Below are positions 45,319 to 53,753 of a stretch of DNA of 64,000 nucleotides, piece by piece. The notes under the pieces were generated by a model, which saw nothing but the letters and a program-made list of their open reading frames with translations, ran no database searches and had not been told where the DNA came from. Origin of the DNA: Arthrobacter sp. Leaf337 (GTDB lineage: Bacteria; Actinomycetota; Actinomycetes; Actinomycetales; Micrococcaceae); contig NZ_LMPC01000029.1 of NCBI RefSeq assembly GCF_001423745.1, forward strand, positions 62,001 through 126,000, written 5' to 3'. Position 1 is the first letter of the stretch, and each line of letters begins with the position of its first letter. The translations under genes were made by a program, and so were the position numbers.

Positions 45319-46073
45319 GCCGGGTCCTCGGCAGCGCTCCTGCCCCGCTTCTTCGCCGCATTCTGCTGCAGGGCAGGTACGAGGCGCTGACCATGCTGCG
45401 GAACGGCGAGCAACTGATCCTTGCCGTCGTCCTCCCCCTGCTTGCCCTGGTGGGGCTGACCGTCACCCCGTTGCTGGACGGCCTGGGCGGCACCCGGGTC
45501 GACGTTGCGGTACCGGGCATCCTCGCGCTGTGCGCCATGTCCACCGCCTTCACCGGCCAGGGCATCTCCACCGGTTTTGACCGGCGCTACGGGGTGCTGC
45601 GTTTCCTGTCCACCACTCCCCTGGGCCGGACCGGCCTGATCGCCGGCAAGATCCTGGCTGTCCTGGCAGTCCTGGTCCTTCAGGTGCTGGTAGTGGGGGC
45701 GGTGGCATTTGCGCTCGGTTGGCAGCCGACGACGGCGGGCTGGCTCCCGGCGCTGGTGCTCCTGGTTCTGGGGGCGGCAGCCTTCACTGCCCTGGGGCTG
45801 CTGGTCGCGGGTACGGTCCGGCCCGAGGCGACGCTGGCCATCACCAACCTCCTGTGGATCCTGCTCGGAGCCCTGGGCGGCATCGTCCTGCCCGCCGAAC
45901 GGTTGCCCGGCCCGGCCCGGGAACTGGTCCACTTCCTGCCCTCCGGGGCATTGGGCGAGGCCCTGAGGGACGCCTTCCTCGCTGGCACCTTCAATGGAGG
46001 CGCCACCCTAATCCTGCTGCTTTGGACGGCTATCGCCGGCGCAGCGGCCATCCGTTGGTTCAAGTGGAATTGA
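45315..46073 (+). CDS. ABC-2 type transporter permease
   Basis: A 252-residue membrane protein with six predicted helices, for example LILAVVLPLLALVGLTV and ILAVLAVLVLQVLVVGAVAF. An ABC-2 signature is present near GLLVAGTVRPEATLAITNLLW (21 residues, about 163-183). It forms an exporter with the preceding ATPase. ATG 45315 is coupled to the ATPase stop. Eight bases separate it from ctaA, so all three genes probably form one transcript. Confidence 0.88.
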   Translation: MSRVLGSAPAPLLRRILLQGRYEALTMLRNGEQLILAVVLPLLALVGLTVTPLLDGLGGTRVDVAVPGILALCAMSTAFTGQGISTGFDRRYGVLRFLSTTPLGRTGLIAGKILAVLAVLVLQVLVVGAVAFALGWQPTTAGWLPALVLLVLGAAAFTALGLLVAGTVRPEATLAITNLLWILLGALGGIVLPAERLPGPARELVHFLPSGALGEALRDAFLAGTFNGGATLILLLWTAIAGAAAIRWFKWN

Positions 46074-46080
46074 GAAAACC

Positions 46081-47025
46081 GTGAGTACGGCATCGCGCCT
46101 CCCCCAAATCCTCGGACGCATGACGTCCAAGCTCCCAGTTACGGTCGACTCGACCGTCCGCCGGCTGGCCGTCCTGTCACTCATCGGCCAGACGGTGCTC
46201 GTGGTAACCGGCGGCGCGGTCCGCCTCACCGCGTCCGGGCTCGGCTGCCCCACCTGGCCCCGCTGCACCGACGTGTCCCTGGTCAACACACCGGAGATGG
46301 GTATCCACGGGTTCATCGAATTCGGAAACCGGCTCCTGACGTTCGCCCTGGCCGCAATCGCAGTCCTGATGTTGGTCTACTTGTGGAACCTCCGCAAAGA
46401 GCGACGGGACCTCTTCCTGTTGGCCCTGGGCCTGCTGGCCAGCATCCCGGCACAGGCCGTCATCGGCGGCGTTACGGTGCTCACCCAGCTCAACCCGTGG
46501 GTCGTGGGCCTGCACTTCCTCGTCTCGATGGCCCTCGTTGTTATTGCCACCCTGCTGGTCAACAGGGCGTACGGACGTACGGGACGGTTCCCCGCCGTCG
46601 GGCTTCCCGCCCTTCCGGGCGCCGCACGTCCGGTGATGGCCGCCGTCGCCCTGTTCTCTGCCGTCGCCGTGACCCTTGGAGTGGTGGTGACGGGCGCCGG
46701 ACCGCACGCGGGTGATGCGGATGCCCCCAGGAACGGCCTTGACTGGGACCTCTTCTCACACATCCACGCGGTGCCTGCCTATCTCGTCACCGCCGGAGCG
46801 CTGTTCGGTGTGTTCCTTGTGCTCCGGGACCGGATCCAAGGCCCCTTCCGCACTGCCGTGGTGTTGCTTCTTGGAGTAACTGTGCTGCAGGCGGCCATTG
46901 GCTTCACGCAGTATTACAACGGCATTCCCGCCTTGCTGGTGGGTGCCCACATGCTGGGTGCCGCGCTGCTCATGAGCGCCGCCACGAACGCCGCGGACAT
47001 CGCAAGGTTCAGCCCGGTCAAGTAA
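46081..47025 (+). CDS. ctaA: haem A synthase
   Basis: A 314-residue membrane protein with eight predicted helices. It oxidises the haem O methyl group to give haem A for cytochrome aa3 oxidase. Signature segments include VTGGAVRLTASGLGCPTWPRC, with the conserved Cys pair (21 residues, about 40-60). Conserved histidine-bearing helices are GLHFLVSMALVV, SHIHAVPAYLV and GAHMLGAALLM. GTG start. It lies downstream of the ABC exporter. ctaB, which makes its substrate, is on the opposite strand just beyond the repeat region. Confidence 0.93.
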   Translation: MSTASRLPQILGRMTSKLPVTVDSTVRRLAVLSLIGQTVLVVTGGAVRLTASGLGCPTWPRCTDVSLVNTPEMGIHGFIEFGNRLLTFALAAIAVLMLVYLWNLRKERRDLFLLALGLLASIPAQAVIGGVTVLTQLNPWVVGLHFLVSMALVVIATLLVNRAYGRTGRFPAVGLPALPGAARPVMAAVALFSAVAVTLGVVVTGAGPHAGDADAPRNGLDWDLFSHIHAVPAYLVTAGALFGVFLVLRDRIQGPFRTAVVLLLGVTVLQAAIGFTQYYNGIPALLVGAHMLGAALLMSAATNAADIARFSPVK

Positions 47026-47092
47026 GGACTGGTCGTGCTGCAGCACGAGGCCGTCACGTAAGGCAGCCTCCGTCAAGCAGTACAGCCCGATG

Positions 47093-47126
47093 AGCACCCC
47101 GGTCAGCATTTCTTGACCGGGGTGCT
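47093..47126 (+). terminator. rho-independent terminator of ctaA
   Basis: AGCACCCCGGTCA and its exact complement form a 13-base stem around an eight-base loop, followed by a T/C-rich run (TCTCTTT). Confidence 0.85.
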
Positions 47127-47150
47127 TCTCTTTGCCCGCCTGACCTTGGC

Positions 47151-47375
47151 GGACGCTCTCTCACTTCCTGCGGTATTTGGGCGGACGCTCTCTCAGATCC
47201 TGCGGGCTTTTCACCGACGCTCTCTCAGATCCTGCGGCCCAAAACGAAAGGCTCCTTCACCCTGGGGTGAAGGAGCCTTTCCGGGAAGCCGCGGAAGCTG
47301 AGAGAGCGTTGCCGATTTTGCCACTAGAGGTGAGAGAGCGTCCGGTATTAAACGGCAGGAAGTGAGAGAGCGTCC
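47151..47375. repeat. mirror-symmetric array of six ACGCTCTCTCA repeats around a hairpin
   Basis: Core ACGCTCTCTCA occurs on the plus strand at 47153, 47185 and 47217, a 32-base period. Its complement TGAGAGAGCGT occurs at 47299, 47331 and 47363, again with a 32-base period. Each pair is equidistant from 47263, which is also the centre of a 16-base-pair hairpin. The outermost 21-base units (47151-47171 and 47355-47375) are exact inverted copies. The whole is a large quasi-palindrome with diverged spacers. No ORF or protein homology is apparent. Confidence 0.9.
47247..47280. terminator. central hairpin of the repeat array / ctaB terminator
   Basis: AAAGGCTCCTTCACCC and its exact complement form a 16-base-pair stem with a two-base loop. 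AAA/TTT ends allow termination on either strand; ctaB, on the minus strand, ends 119 bases away. Confidence 0.8.
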
Positions 47376-47398
47376 GGGGTTAGGAAGTGGGAAGGGGG

Positions 47399-48358
47399 CT
47401 AGCCCATGATGGCTGAACCCACGAAGGGGTCCACGGCCAGTGCGATGAAGAGCAGGGTCAGGTAGCTGATTGAACCGTGGAAGACCTTCATGGCGCCCTT
47501 GTTGGAGACGTCGCCACCCTGGGCCCGGTTGTACAGGGCGTGCGATTCATACAGGAACCAGGCGCCGGCGACGACGGCGGTGACGGTGTATACCCAGCCC
47601 GCCCCGCCCGCAGGGACCAGCAGCAGCGAGCAGGCAACCATGGCCCACGCGTACAGGACGACCTGGACCGAGACCACCTTCGCACCCGCAATTGCTCCGA
47701 GCATCGGCACGTTGGCGTTGCGGTAGTCCTCGCCGTAGCGCATGGACAGCGGCCAGTAGTGCGGCGGAGTCCACAGGAAGATCACCATGAACAGGACGAT
47801 GGCCGGCCACTCCACAGTGTTGGTCACGGCGGACCAGGCGATCAGGACCGGGAAGCAGCCTGCCGCTCCGCCCCAGACGATGTTCTGGGCCGTGCGGCGC
47901 TTGAGGATCATTGTGTAAATGACCACGTAGAAGACGATGGCGCCGAGGCCAAGCCATGCTGAGAGAGGGTTGGCGCCGAACCAGAGGATCGCGATGGCGG
48001 CCGCACCCAGCAACCAGGAAAACACGAGCGCTTCGCGCGGTGTCACTTCACCGGTTACCAGGGGCCGGTTCTCGGTCCGGTGCATCAATTTGTCGATGTC
48101 GCGGTCGATGTAGCAGTTGAACGCACCGGCACTGCCGGCAGCGAACGCTCCACCCACGAGCGTCGCCAGGATCAGCCCGATGGAGGGGAATCCGCGTTCG
48201 GCGTAGATCATGGTGGGCAGAGTGCTCACAAGCAGGAGCTCGATGACCCGCGGTTTCGTGAGGGCAAGGTACGCCTTGGCTTTGCGGGCTATCCCGATCT
48301 TTCCGGGGAGCCGGGAGGCGTTCAGCGGCGTATCTGTTGTGCTCACGGTGGCAGTCAC
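47399..48358 (-). CDS. ctaB: protohaem IX farnesyltransferase (haem O synthase)
   Basis: A 319-residue UbiA-family membrane prenyltransferase with about nine helices. The prenyl-diphosphate site NCYIDRDIDKLMHRTENRPL and the second region ILWTPPHYWPLSMRYGEDY (FLWTPPHYW) identify CtaB. It makes haem O from protohaem and farnesyl diphosphate for CtaA. The start is a GTG with a weak ribosome-binding site; a second GTG four codons later is possible. It is divergent from tkt. Confidence 0.95.
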   Translation of the reverse strand: MTATVSTTDTPLNASRLPGKIGIARKAKAYLALTKPRVIELLLVSTLPTMIYAERGFPSIGLILATLVGGAFAAGSAGAFNCYIDRDIDKLMHRTENRPLVTGEVTPREALVFSWLLGAAAIAILWFGANPLSAWLGLGAIVFYVVIYTMILKRRTAQNIVWGGAAGCFPVLIAWSAVTNTVEWPAIVLFMVIFLWTPPHYWPLSMRYGEDYRNANVPMLGAIAGAKVVSVQVVLYAWAMVACSLLLVPAGGAGWVYTVTAVVAGAWFLYESHALYNRAQGGDVSNKGAMKVFHGSISYLTLLFIALAVDPFVGSAIMG

Positions 48359-48787
48359 TCTGTTCTGTCTGGCTGTTCAGTCCGGCTGGTTCTCGCAGCG
48401 GCGGCGGCCCAAAAAGGGCCCGCTCCCTCCGGCGGTGGCCTCCGAATATCATACCGTGGCTCTCCGGCGCCCAAAGCCTCCATGATTCCGGCAGGTTAAC
48501 CGATCCTCACGGCAGTGGCGCAGCGTGGTGATTCATATAAGGAAAATTCAGTCCACTTAGTGAGATACACGCTGACCAGCCCTTGGAATGGGGCTAAGCT
48601 GTCTGCAGATCAGCACGCAAGGAATGCCAATGGAATGCGCATTCCCGGAATCTCGAACGCGACTGAATGAAGATCAACGTTTCAATGGTGAACGGCTGGT
48701 ACTAACCGCAGCGGGCACCAACATGCGTGCCCCCGCTCCGGCCTGTTCGTACCACCTGCCGTCAGCACAGAGAGGGGCCCGGTTTTC
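48359..48787. other. 429-base divergent intergenic region (ctaB-tkt)
   Basis: No gene is supported. The ctaB side is GC-rich with a CCC/GGG-rich inverted repeat near 48410. The tkt side has an AT-rich patch (about 48535-48560), a candidate promoter (48572-48600) and a roughly 180-base leader. The leader contains a bulged hairpin (AGCGGGCAC at 48710-48718 with GTGCCCCCGCT at 48727-48737). No known riboswitch was recognised. Confidence 0.5.
48572..48600 (+). promoter_or_regulatory. candidate tkt operon promoter
   Basis: CTGACC (-35) and TAAGCT (-10) are separated by 17 bases, upstream of the tkt-tal-pgi-zwf-opcA-pgl gene run. Confidence 0.4.
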
Positions 48788-50914
48788 GTGCCACATTTGG
48801 AAGAGCAAGAACTGTCATGGACCAGTTTGGACCAGCGAGCCGTTGATACGGTCCGCATTCTGGCCGCGGATGCGGTCGAAAAAGTAGGGAACGGCCACCC
48901 GGGCACCGCGATGAGCCTGGCCCCGGCTGCGTACCTTCTCTTCCAGAAGCTGATGCGCCATGACCCGAAGAACCCGGACTGGATCGGCCGCGACCGGTTC
49001 ATCCTCTCCCCCGGCCACACGTCCCTGACGCTGTACATCCAGCTGTTCCTCTCCGGTTACGGCCTGGAACTGAAGGACCTGAAGGCGTTGCGTACCTGGG
49101 GTTCGCTGACACCGGGGCACCCGGAGTACAAGCACACCGCCGGTGTGGAGATCACCACCGGCCCGCTGGGCCAGGGCCTGGCCTCCTCGGTCGGCTTCGC
49201 GTACTCCCAGCGCCGCCAACGCGGCCTGTTCGACGCCGACGCTCCCGCCGGTGAGTCCCCGTTTGACCACACCATCTGGGTCATTGCGTCCGACGGCGAC
49301 CTCCAGGAAGGCGTGACCTCCGAGGCTTCCTCGCTGGCCGGCCACCAGGAACTCGGCAACCTTGTCGTTGTTTACGACGAGAACCACATCTCCATCGAAG
49401 ACGACACCGACGTCGCCTTCACCGAAGACGTCCTCAAGCGCTACGAGGCCTACGGCTGGCACGTCCAGCGCGTGGACTGGACCAAGACCGGCGAATACAA
49501 GGAAGACGTGCAGGAACTGTACGCCGCCCTGATCGCCGCGAAGGCGGAGACCTCCAAGCCCTCGATCGTGTCGCTGCGCACCATCATCGGCTACCCGGCC
49601 CCGAAGAAGCAGAACACCGGCAAGATCCATGGCTCGGCCTTGGGCGCCGAGGAAGTCGCGGCACTGAAGAGCGTGCTGGGCTTTGACCCCGCGAAGACTT
49701 TCGAGGTTGACGAGGAGGTGCTGGCCCACGCCCGCGCCGTCGTGGACCGCGGTGCCGCCGCCCGCACCGAATGGCAGGACTCTTTCGAAGCATGGCAGGC
49801 CGGGAACCCGGAAGCGGCCGCACTGCTCGAGCGAGTCGAGGCCCGCAAGCTGCCCGTCGAGCTCGACGGCGCCCTGCCCGTGTTCGAAGCCGGCAAGGAC
49901 GTCTCCACCCGCGCCGCGTCGGGCAAGGTCCTGAACGCAATCGGCCCGGTCATGCCGGAACTGTGGGGCGGTTCGGCCGACCTCGCCGAATCCAACAACA
50001 CCACCATCGAGGGTTCGCCGTCGTTCATTCCCGCTTCCCGCTCCACCGAGGCGTGGAAGGGCAACCCCTACGGCAGGGTCCTGCACTTCGGCATCCGTGA
50101 GCACGCCGCGGCCTCGATCGTGAACGGCATCGCCCTGCACGGCAAGACCCGCGCGTTCTCCGGCACGTTCCTGATCTTCTCCGACTACCAGCGTCCGGCC
50201 ATCCGCCTCGGTGCACTGATGGGTGTCCCGTCCCTGTATGTATGGACGCACGACTCGATCGGCCTGGGCGAAGACGGCCCCACCCACCAGCCGGTGGAGC
50301 AGTTGGCCTCACTGCGCGCCATCCCGGGCCTGGACGTTGTCCGCCCCGGTGACGCCAACGAGGTCGCCGCAGCCTGGAAGGTCATGCTCGAAAACCACGA
50401 GAACCCGGCCGGCATTGTCCTGACCCGCCAGAACATCCCCACCTACGCCCGCGGCGAAGGCGACGCCGAGGGCGACACCTTCGGTGCCGTCTCCGGTGTT
50501 GCCAAGGGCGGCTACGTCCTGGCCGAAGCGTCCAAGGACGGCAAAACCGCAGACGCCCAGGTCATCCTGATCGGCACCGGGTCCGAGGTCCAGCTGGCCG
50601 TGAACGCCCGCGAAGCGCTCCAGGCCGAAGGCATCCCAACCCGCGTGGTGTCGATGCCGTGTGTCGAGTGGTTCAACAAGCAGGACGCCGCCTACCGCGA
50701 CGCCGTCCTCCCGGCCAGCGTCAAGGCACGTGTCTCCGTCGAAGCCGGGCTTGCCCTGGGCTGGAAGGAATTCGTTGGCGACGCCGGCCGTTCCATCAGC
50801 CTCGAGCACTTCGGCGCCTCCGCCGACTACAAGCGCCTCTTCCAGGAATTCGGCATCACCGCCGAAGCAGTCACCGCCGCCGCGAAGGAATCCCTCGCAG
50901 GTCTCGCCAACTGA
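48788..50914 (+). CDS. tkt: transketolase
   Basis: A 708-residue thiamine-diphosphate enzyme of the pentose-phosphate pathway: NGHPGTAMSLAPAAYLL, HTAGVEITTGPLGQGLASSVG, ASDGDLQEGVTSEAS (cofactor/Mg site), LHFGIREHAAASIVNGIAL and LGEDGPTHQPVEQLASLRAIPGL (the last 23 residues, near 491-513). The GTG at 48788 follows a GAGAGGGG stretch. A TTG three codons later gives the N-terminus LEEQELSWTSLDQRAVDTV, which I recall in Arthrobacter transketolases, and is the alternative start. First gene of a six-gene pentose-phosphate operon. Confidence 0.95.
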   Translation: MPHLEEQELSWTSLDQRAVDTVRILAADAVEKVGNGHPGTAMSLAPAAYLLFQKLMRHDPKNPDWIGRDRFILSPGHTSLTLYIQLFLSGYGLELKDLKALRTWGSLTPGHPEYKHTAGVEITTGPLGQGLASSVGFAYSQRRQRGLFDADAPAGESPFDHTIWVIASDGDLQEGVTSEASSLAGHQELGNLVVVYDENHISIEDDTDVAFTEDVLKRYEAYGWHVQRVDWTKTGEYKEDVQELYAALIAAKAETSKPSIVSLRTIIGYPAPKKQNTGKIHGSALGAEEVAALKSVLGFDPAKTFEVDEEVLAHARAVVDRGAAARTEWQDSFEAWQAGNPEAAALLERVEARKLPVELDGALPVFEAGKDVSTRAASGKVLNAIGPVMPELWGGSADLAESNNTTIEGSPSFIPASRSTEAWKGNPYGRVLHFGIREHAAASIVNGIALHGKTRAFSGTFLIFSDYQRPAIRLGALMGVPSLYVWTHDSIGLGEDGPTHQPVEQLASLRAIPGLDVVRPGDANEVAAAWKVMLENHENPAGIVLTRQNIPTYARGEGDAEGDTFGAVSGVAKGGYVLAEASKDGKTADAQVILIGTGSEVQLAVNAREALQAEGIPTRVVSMPCVEWFNKQDAAYRDAVLPASVKARVSVEAGLALGWKEFVGDAGRSISLEHFGASADYKRLFQEFGITAEAVTAAAKESLAGLAN

Positions 50915-50925
50915 TCCAACACCAC

Positions 50926-50955
50926 GGTTCCGGGGGACCCAGGTCCCCCGGAACC
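50926..50955 (+). other. intercistronic hairpin between tkt and tal
   Basis: GGTTCCGGGGGACC and its exact complement form a 14-base-pair stem with a two-base loop in the 64-base gap. There is no U-run. It may be a partial terminator, an mRNA-stability element or a processing site that sets the tkt to tal ratio. Confidence 0.65.
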
Positions 50956-50978
50956 CATGATTTCCAGGAGTTAATGAC

Positions 50979-52094
50979 ATGACTACCCCCACCCAGCAGC
51001 TCTCGGACGCCGGCGTCTCGATCTGGCTTGACGACCTCTCCCGCGGCCGCCTGCAGACCGGCACCCTGCGCAAGCTCATCGAAGAGAAGAACGTCGTTGG
51101 CGTCACCACCAACCCGTCCATCTTCCACGCCGCCATCACGACCGGCCACGACTACGACACCGTCATCGCAGCCCAGGCAGCGGCCGGCGCCACCGTTGAA
51201 GAGACCGTCTTCGAAATCACCACCACCGACGTCGCCGACGCCTGCGACCTGTTCGCTCCCGTAGCCGCCGCGACCAAGGGTGTTGACGGCCGCGTGTCCA
51301 TCGAAGTGGATCCCCGCCTCGCCTGGGACACCGCCGGCACCATCGCCGAAGCGAAGCACCTGTACAAGAAGGTCGGCAAGGACAACGTCCTGATCAAGAT
51401 CCCGGCAACCCTTGAAGGCCTCGAAGCCATCACGGCGACCCTGGCCGAGGGCATCAGCGTCAACGTCACCTTGATCTTCTCGCTGGAACGCTACCGCGCT
51501 GTCATCAACGCTTTCCAGTCCGGCCTGGAGCAGGCCAAGGGCAACGGCCACGACCTCTCCAAGATCCACTCGGTCGCGTCCTTCTTCGTCTCCCGCGTGG
51601 ACGCCGAAATCGACAAGCGCCTCGACGCCGTCGGAACCGACGAAGCCAAGGCACTCAAGGGCAAGGCCGGACTGGCCAACGCCCGCCTGGCTTACCAGGT
51701 CTATGAAGAACTCTTCTCCACCGAACGCTGGGCCCTGCTGGCCGAAGCCGGCGCCCTGCCGCAGCGTCCACTGTGGGCTTCCACCGGTGTAAAGGACCCG
51801 GCCTACCCGGACACGCTCTACGTCACCGAACTCGTCGCACCCGGCGTGGTCAACACCATGCCGGAGAAGACCCTGGACGCCACCTTTGACCACGGCGTCG
51901 TCACGGGCGACACCGTCACCCGCGGCTACGACGACGCGAATGCAACGCTGAACGCCCTCGACGCACTGGGGATTTCCTACAACGAAGTCGTGGCACTGCT
52001 TGAATCCGAAGGCCTGGACAAGTTCGTGGCCAGCTGGAAGGAACTGCTGGGTGACGTCGAAGGCGCCCTGGCCTCTGCACGGAAGGCTTCCTAA
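50979..52094 (+). CDS. tal: transaldolase
   Basis: A 371-residue transaldolase of the long actinobacterial type: GVTTNPSIFHAAI, the Schiff-base Lys in DNVLIKIPAT, ISVNVTLIFSLERY and RPLWASTGVKDP. It transfers a dihydroxyacetone unit between sugar phosphates. The ATG follows CCAGGAG. The pgi start lies six bases after its stop. Confidence 0.95.
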   Translation: MTTPTQQLSDAGVSIWLDDLSRGRLQTGTLRKLIEEKNVVGVTTNPSIFHAAITTGHDYDTVIAAQAAAGATVEETVFEITTTDVADACDLFAPVAAATKGVDGRVSIEVDPRLAWDTAGTIAEAKHLYKKVGKDNVLIKIPATLEGLEAITATLAEGISVNVTLIFSLERYRAVINAFQSGLEQAKGNGHDLSKIHSVASFFVSRVDAEIDKRLDAVGTDEAKALKGKAGLANARLAYQVYEELFSTERWALLAEAGALPQRPLWASTGVKDPAYPDTLYVTELVAPGVVNTMPEKTLDATFDHGVVTGDTVTRGYDDANATLNALDALGISYNEVVALLESEGLDKFVASWKELLGDVEGALASARKAS

Positions 52095-52100
52095 CCCATC

Positions 52101-53738
52101 ATGAGCACACTCAGCTACGACGCCACCGGCGCAGCCCGCGAGGCACTTGAGCAGCACCTCCCAGCACTGCTGGAAGACCGCATTGCCACCCGGATTTTCG
52201 CGAAGGACCATACCCTGTGGGGTCCGGACGCCGAACAGGAATCCGCCATTCGGCTGGGCTGGGTCGAGGCGGCTACCGTCTCCCAGCCCCTGGTCAGCGG
52301 CATCCTGGAACTCCGCGATGCACTGAAGGCCGAAGGCGTGACGCGCATTGTCCTCTGCGGCATGGGCGGCTCCTCGCTGGCACCTGAGGTCATCGCGGGC
52401 ACCGCTGGCGTCGAGCTGACTGTGCTTGACAGCACCGACCCGGAACAGGTCAGTGCTGCATTGGTGGACCGTCTTGCCGAAACCGCGATTGTGGTTTCGT
52501 CCAAGTCGGGTTCCACGGTGGAGACGGATTCCCAGCGTCGGATCTTCGAGCAGGCCTTCACCGACGCCGGCATCGATGCCAAAAGCCGCATCGTGATCGT
52601 CACCGATCCGGGCTCACCGTTGGACAAGGCCTCACGGGAGGCGGGCTACCGCGCCGTCTTCAACGCCGACCCCAACGTCGGCGGCCGCTTCTCGGCACTG
52701 ACCGCCTTCGGACTGGTCCCCTGCGGCCTGGCCGGAGTGGACATCCAGGGTTTCCTGGATGAAGCCGAAGAGGCAGCCGAAATCCTCAACGAGGACGCAC
52801 CCGAGAACATCGGCCTCGCCCTGGGAACGGCCCTTGGCGGCACCAACCCGCTGCGCAACAAGATCGTCATTGCGGAAGACGGATCCGGCATCGTCGGCTT
52901 CGCCGACTGGGCCGAACAGCTCATCGCCGAATCCACCGGCAAGCTCGGCACCGGAGTACTTCCGGTCGTAGCCGGCCCGTCCGCGCCGGAGGTCACCTCG
53001 GGTGCGGCTGACGTCCTGGTGGTGCGCCTGGTGGCGGCCGACGCCGACGACGTGCAGCTCGGCGAAAACCAGGTCGCCATTGCCGGCGGCCTGGCAACGC
53101 AGATGATGGTGTGGGAATTCGCAACGGTAGTGGCCGGCCGACTGCTCGGCATCAACCCGTACGACCAGCCCGACGTCGAGGCCGCCAAGATAGCGGCCCG
53201 CGGACTGCTGGACGCACAGCCGGAGCCGACCCCCGCCAATTTCGTCGACGGCGCCATTGAGGTCCGCGGCGGCGACTGGCTGGGTGATGCCTCCACGGCG
53301 TCCGCAGCCGTGTCCGCACTGCTCTCTCAGCTCGCTGACGACAGCTACCTCAGCGTCCAGGCCTACTTCGACCGGCTGGCTTACGCCCCGTTCGAAGGGG
53401 TCCGCGACCAGCTCGCTGCGGCCACCGGTCGTCCGGTGACGTTCGGCTGGGGCCCGCGCTTCCTCCACTCCACCGGCCAGTTCCACAAGGGAGGACCCGC
53501 CATCGGCGTGTTCCTGCAGGTAACTGCCGACTCCCCCACGGACCTGTCCATCCCGGAGCGGCCGTTCACGTTCGGTGAGCTGATCTCGGCGCAGGCCACC
53601 GGCGACGCCCAGGTTCTCACCGAGCACGGCCGTCCCGTCCTCCGCCTGCACCTCACGGACCGCGCTGCCGGCGTGAAGCAGCTGCAGGACATTGTTTCAG
53701 AGCTCGCCGGCCAGGCAGCATCCCACACTGAAAGTTAA
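52101..53738 (+). CDS. pgi: glucose-6-phosphate isomerase
   Basis: A 545-residue SIS-domain isomerase interconverting glucose-6- and fructose-6-phosphate. It shows LCGMGGSSLAPEV, VVSSKSGSTVETDSQ, VTDPGSPL and GGRFSALTAFGLVP. The C-terminal part has RFLHSTGQFHKGGP with the catalytic-region His/Lys. This is a diverged actinobacterial type often embedded in the tal-zwf cluster. It lies between tal and zwf with gaps of 6 and 15 bases, so it is co-transcribed. Confidence 0.93.
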   Translation: MSTLSYDATGAAREALEQHLPALLEDRIATRIFAKDHTLWGPDAEQESAIRLGWVEAATVSQPLVSGILELRDALKAEGVTRIVLCGMGGSSLAPEVIAGTAGVELTVLDSTDPEQVSAALVDRLAETAIVVSSKSGSTVETDSQRRIFEQAFTDAGIDAKSRIVIVTDPGSPLDKASREAGYRAVFNADPNVGGRFSALTAFGLVPCGLAGVDIQGFLDEAEEAAEILNEDAPENIGLALGTALGGTNPLRNKIVIAEDGSGIVGFADWAEQLIAESTGKLGTGVLPVVAGPSAPEVTSGAADVLVVRLVAADADDVQLGENQVAIAGGLATQMMVWEFATVVAGRLLGINPYDQPDVEAAKIAARGLLDAQPEPTPANFVDGAIEVRGGDWLGDASTASAAVSALLSQLADDSYLSVQAYFDRLAYAPFEGVRDQLAAATGRPVTFGWGPRFLHSTGQFHKGGPAIGVFLQVTADSPTDLSIPERPFTFGELISAQATGDAQVLTEHGRPVLRLHLTDRAAGVKQLQDIVSELAGQAASHTES

Positions 53739-53753
53739 GGCACCGAAGCAACC

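Noticed and set aside
47151..47375. CRISPR array
   Set aside because: The repeats have a regular 32-base period but only three copies per side, an 11-base shared core, opposite orientation in the two halves, and no cas genes nearby.
48588..48887. Small plus-strand ORF in the tkt leader
   Set aside because: No ribosome-binding site or family resemblance, and it overlaps the start of tkt in another frame.
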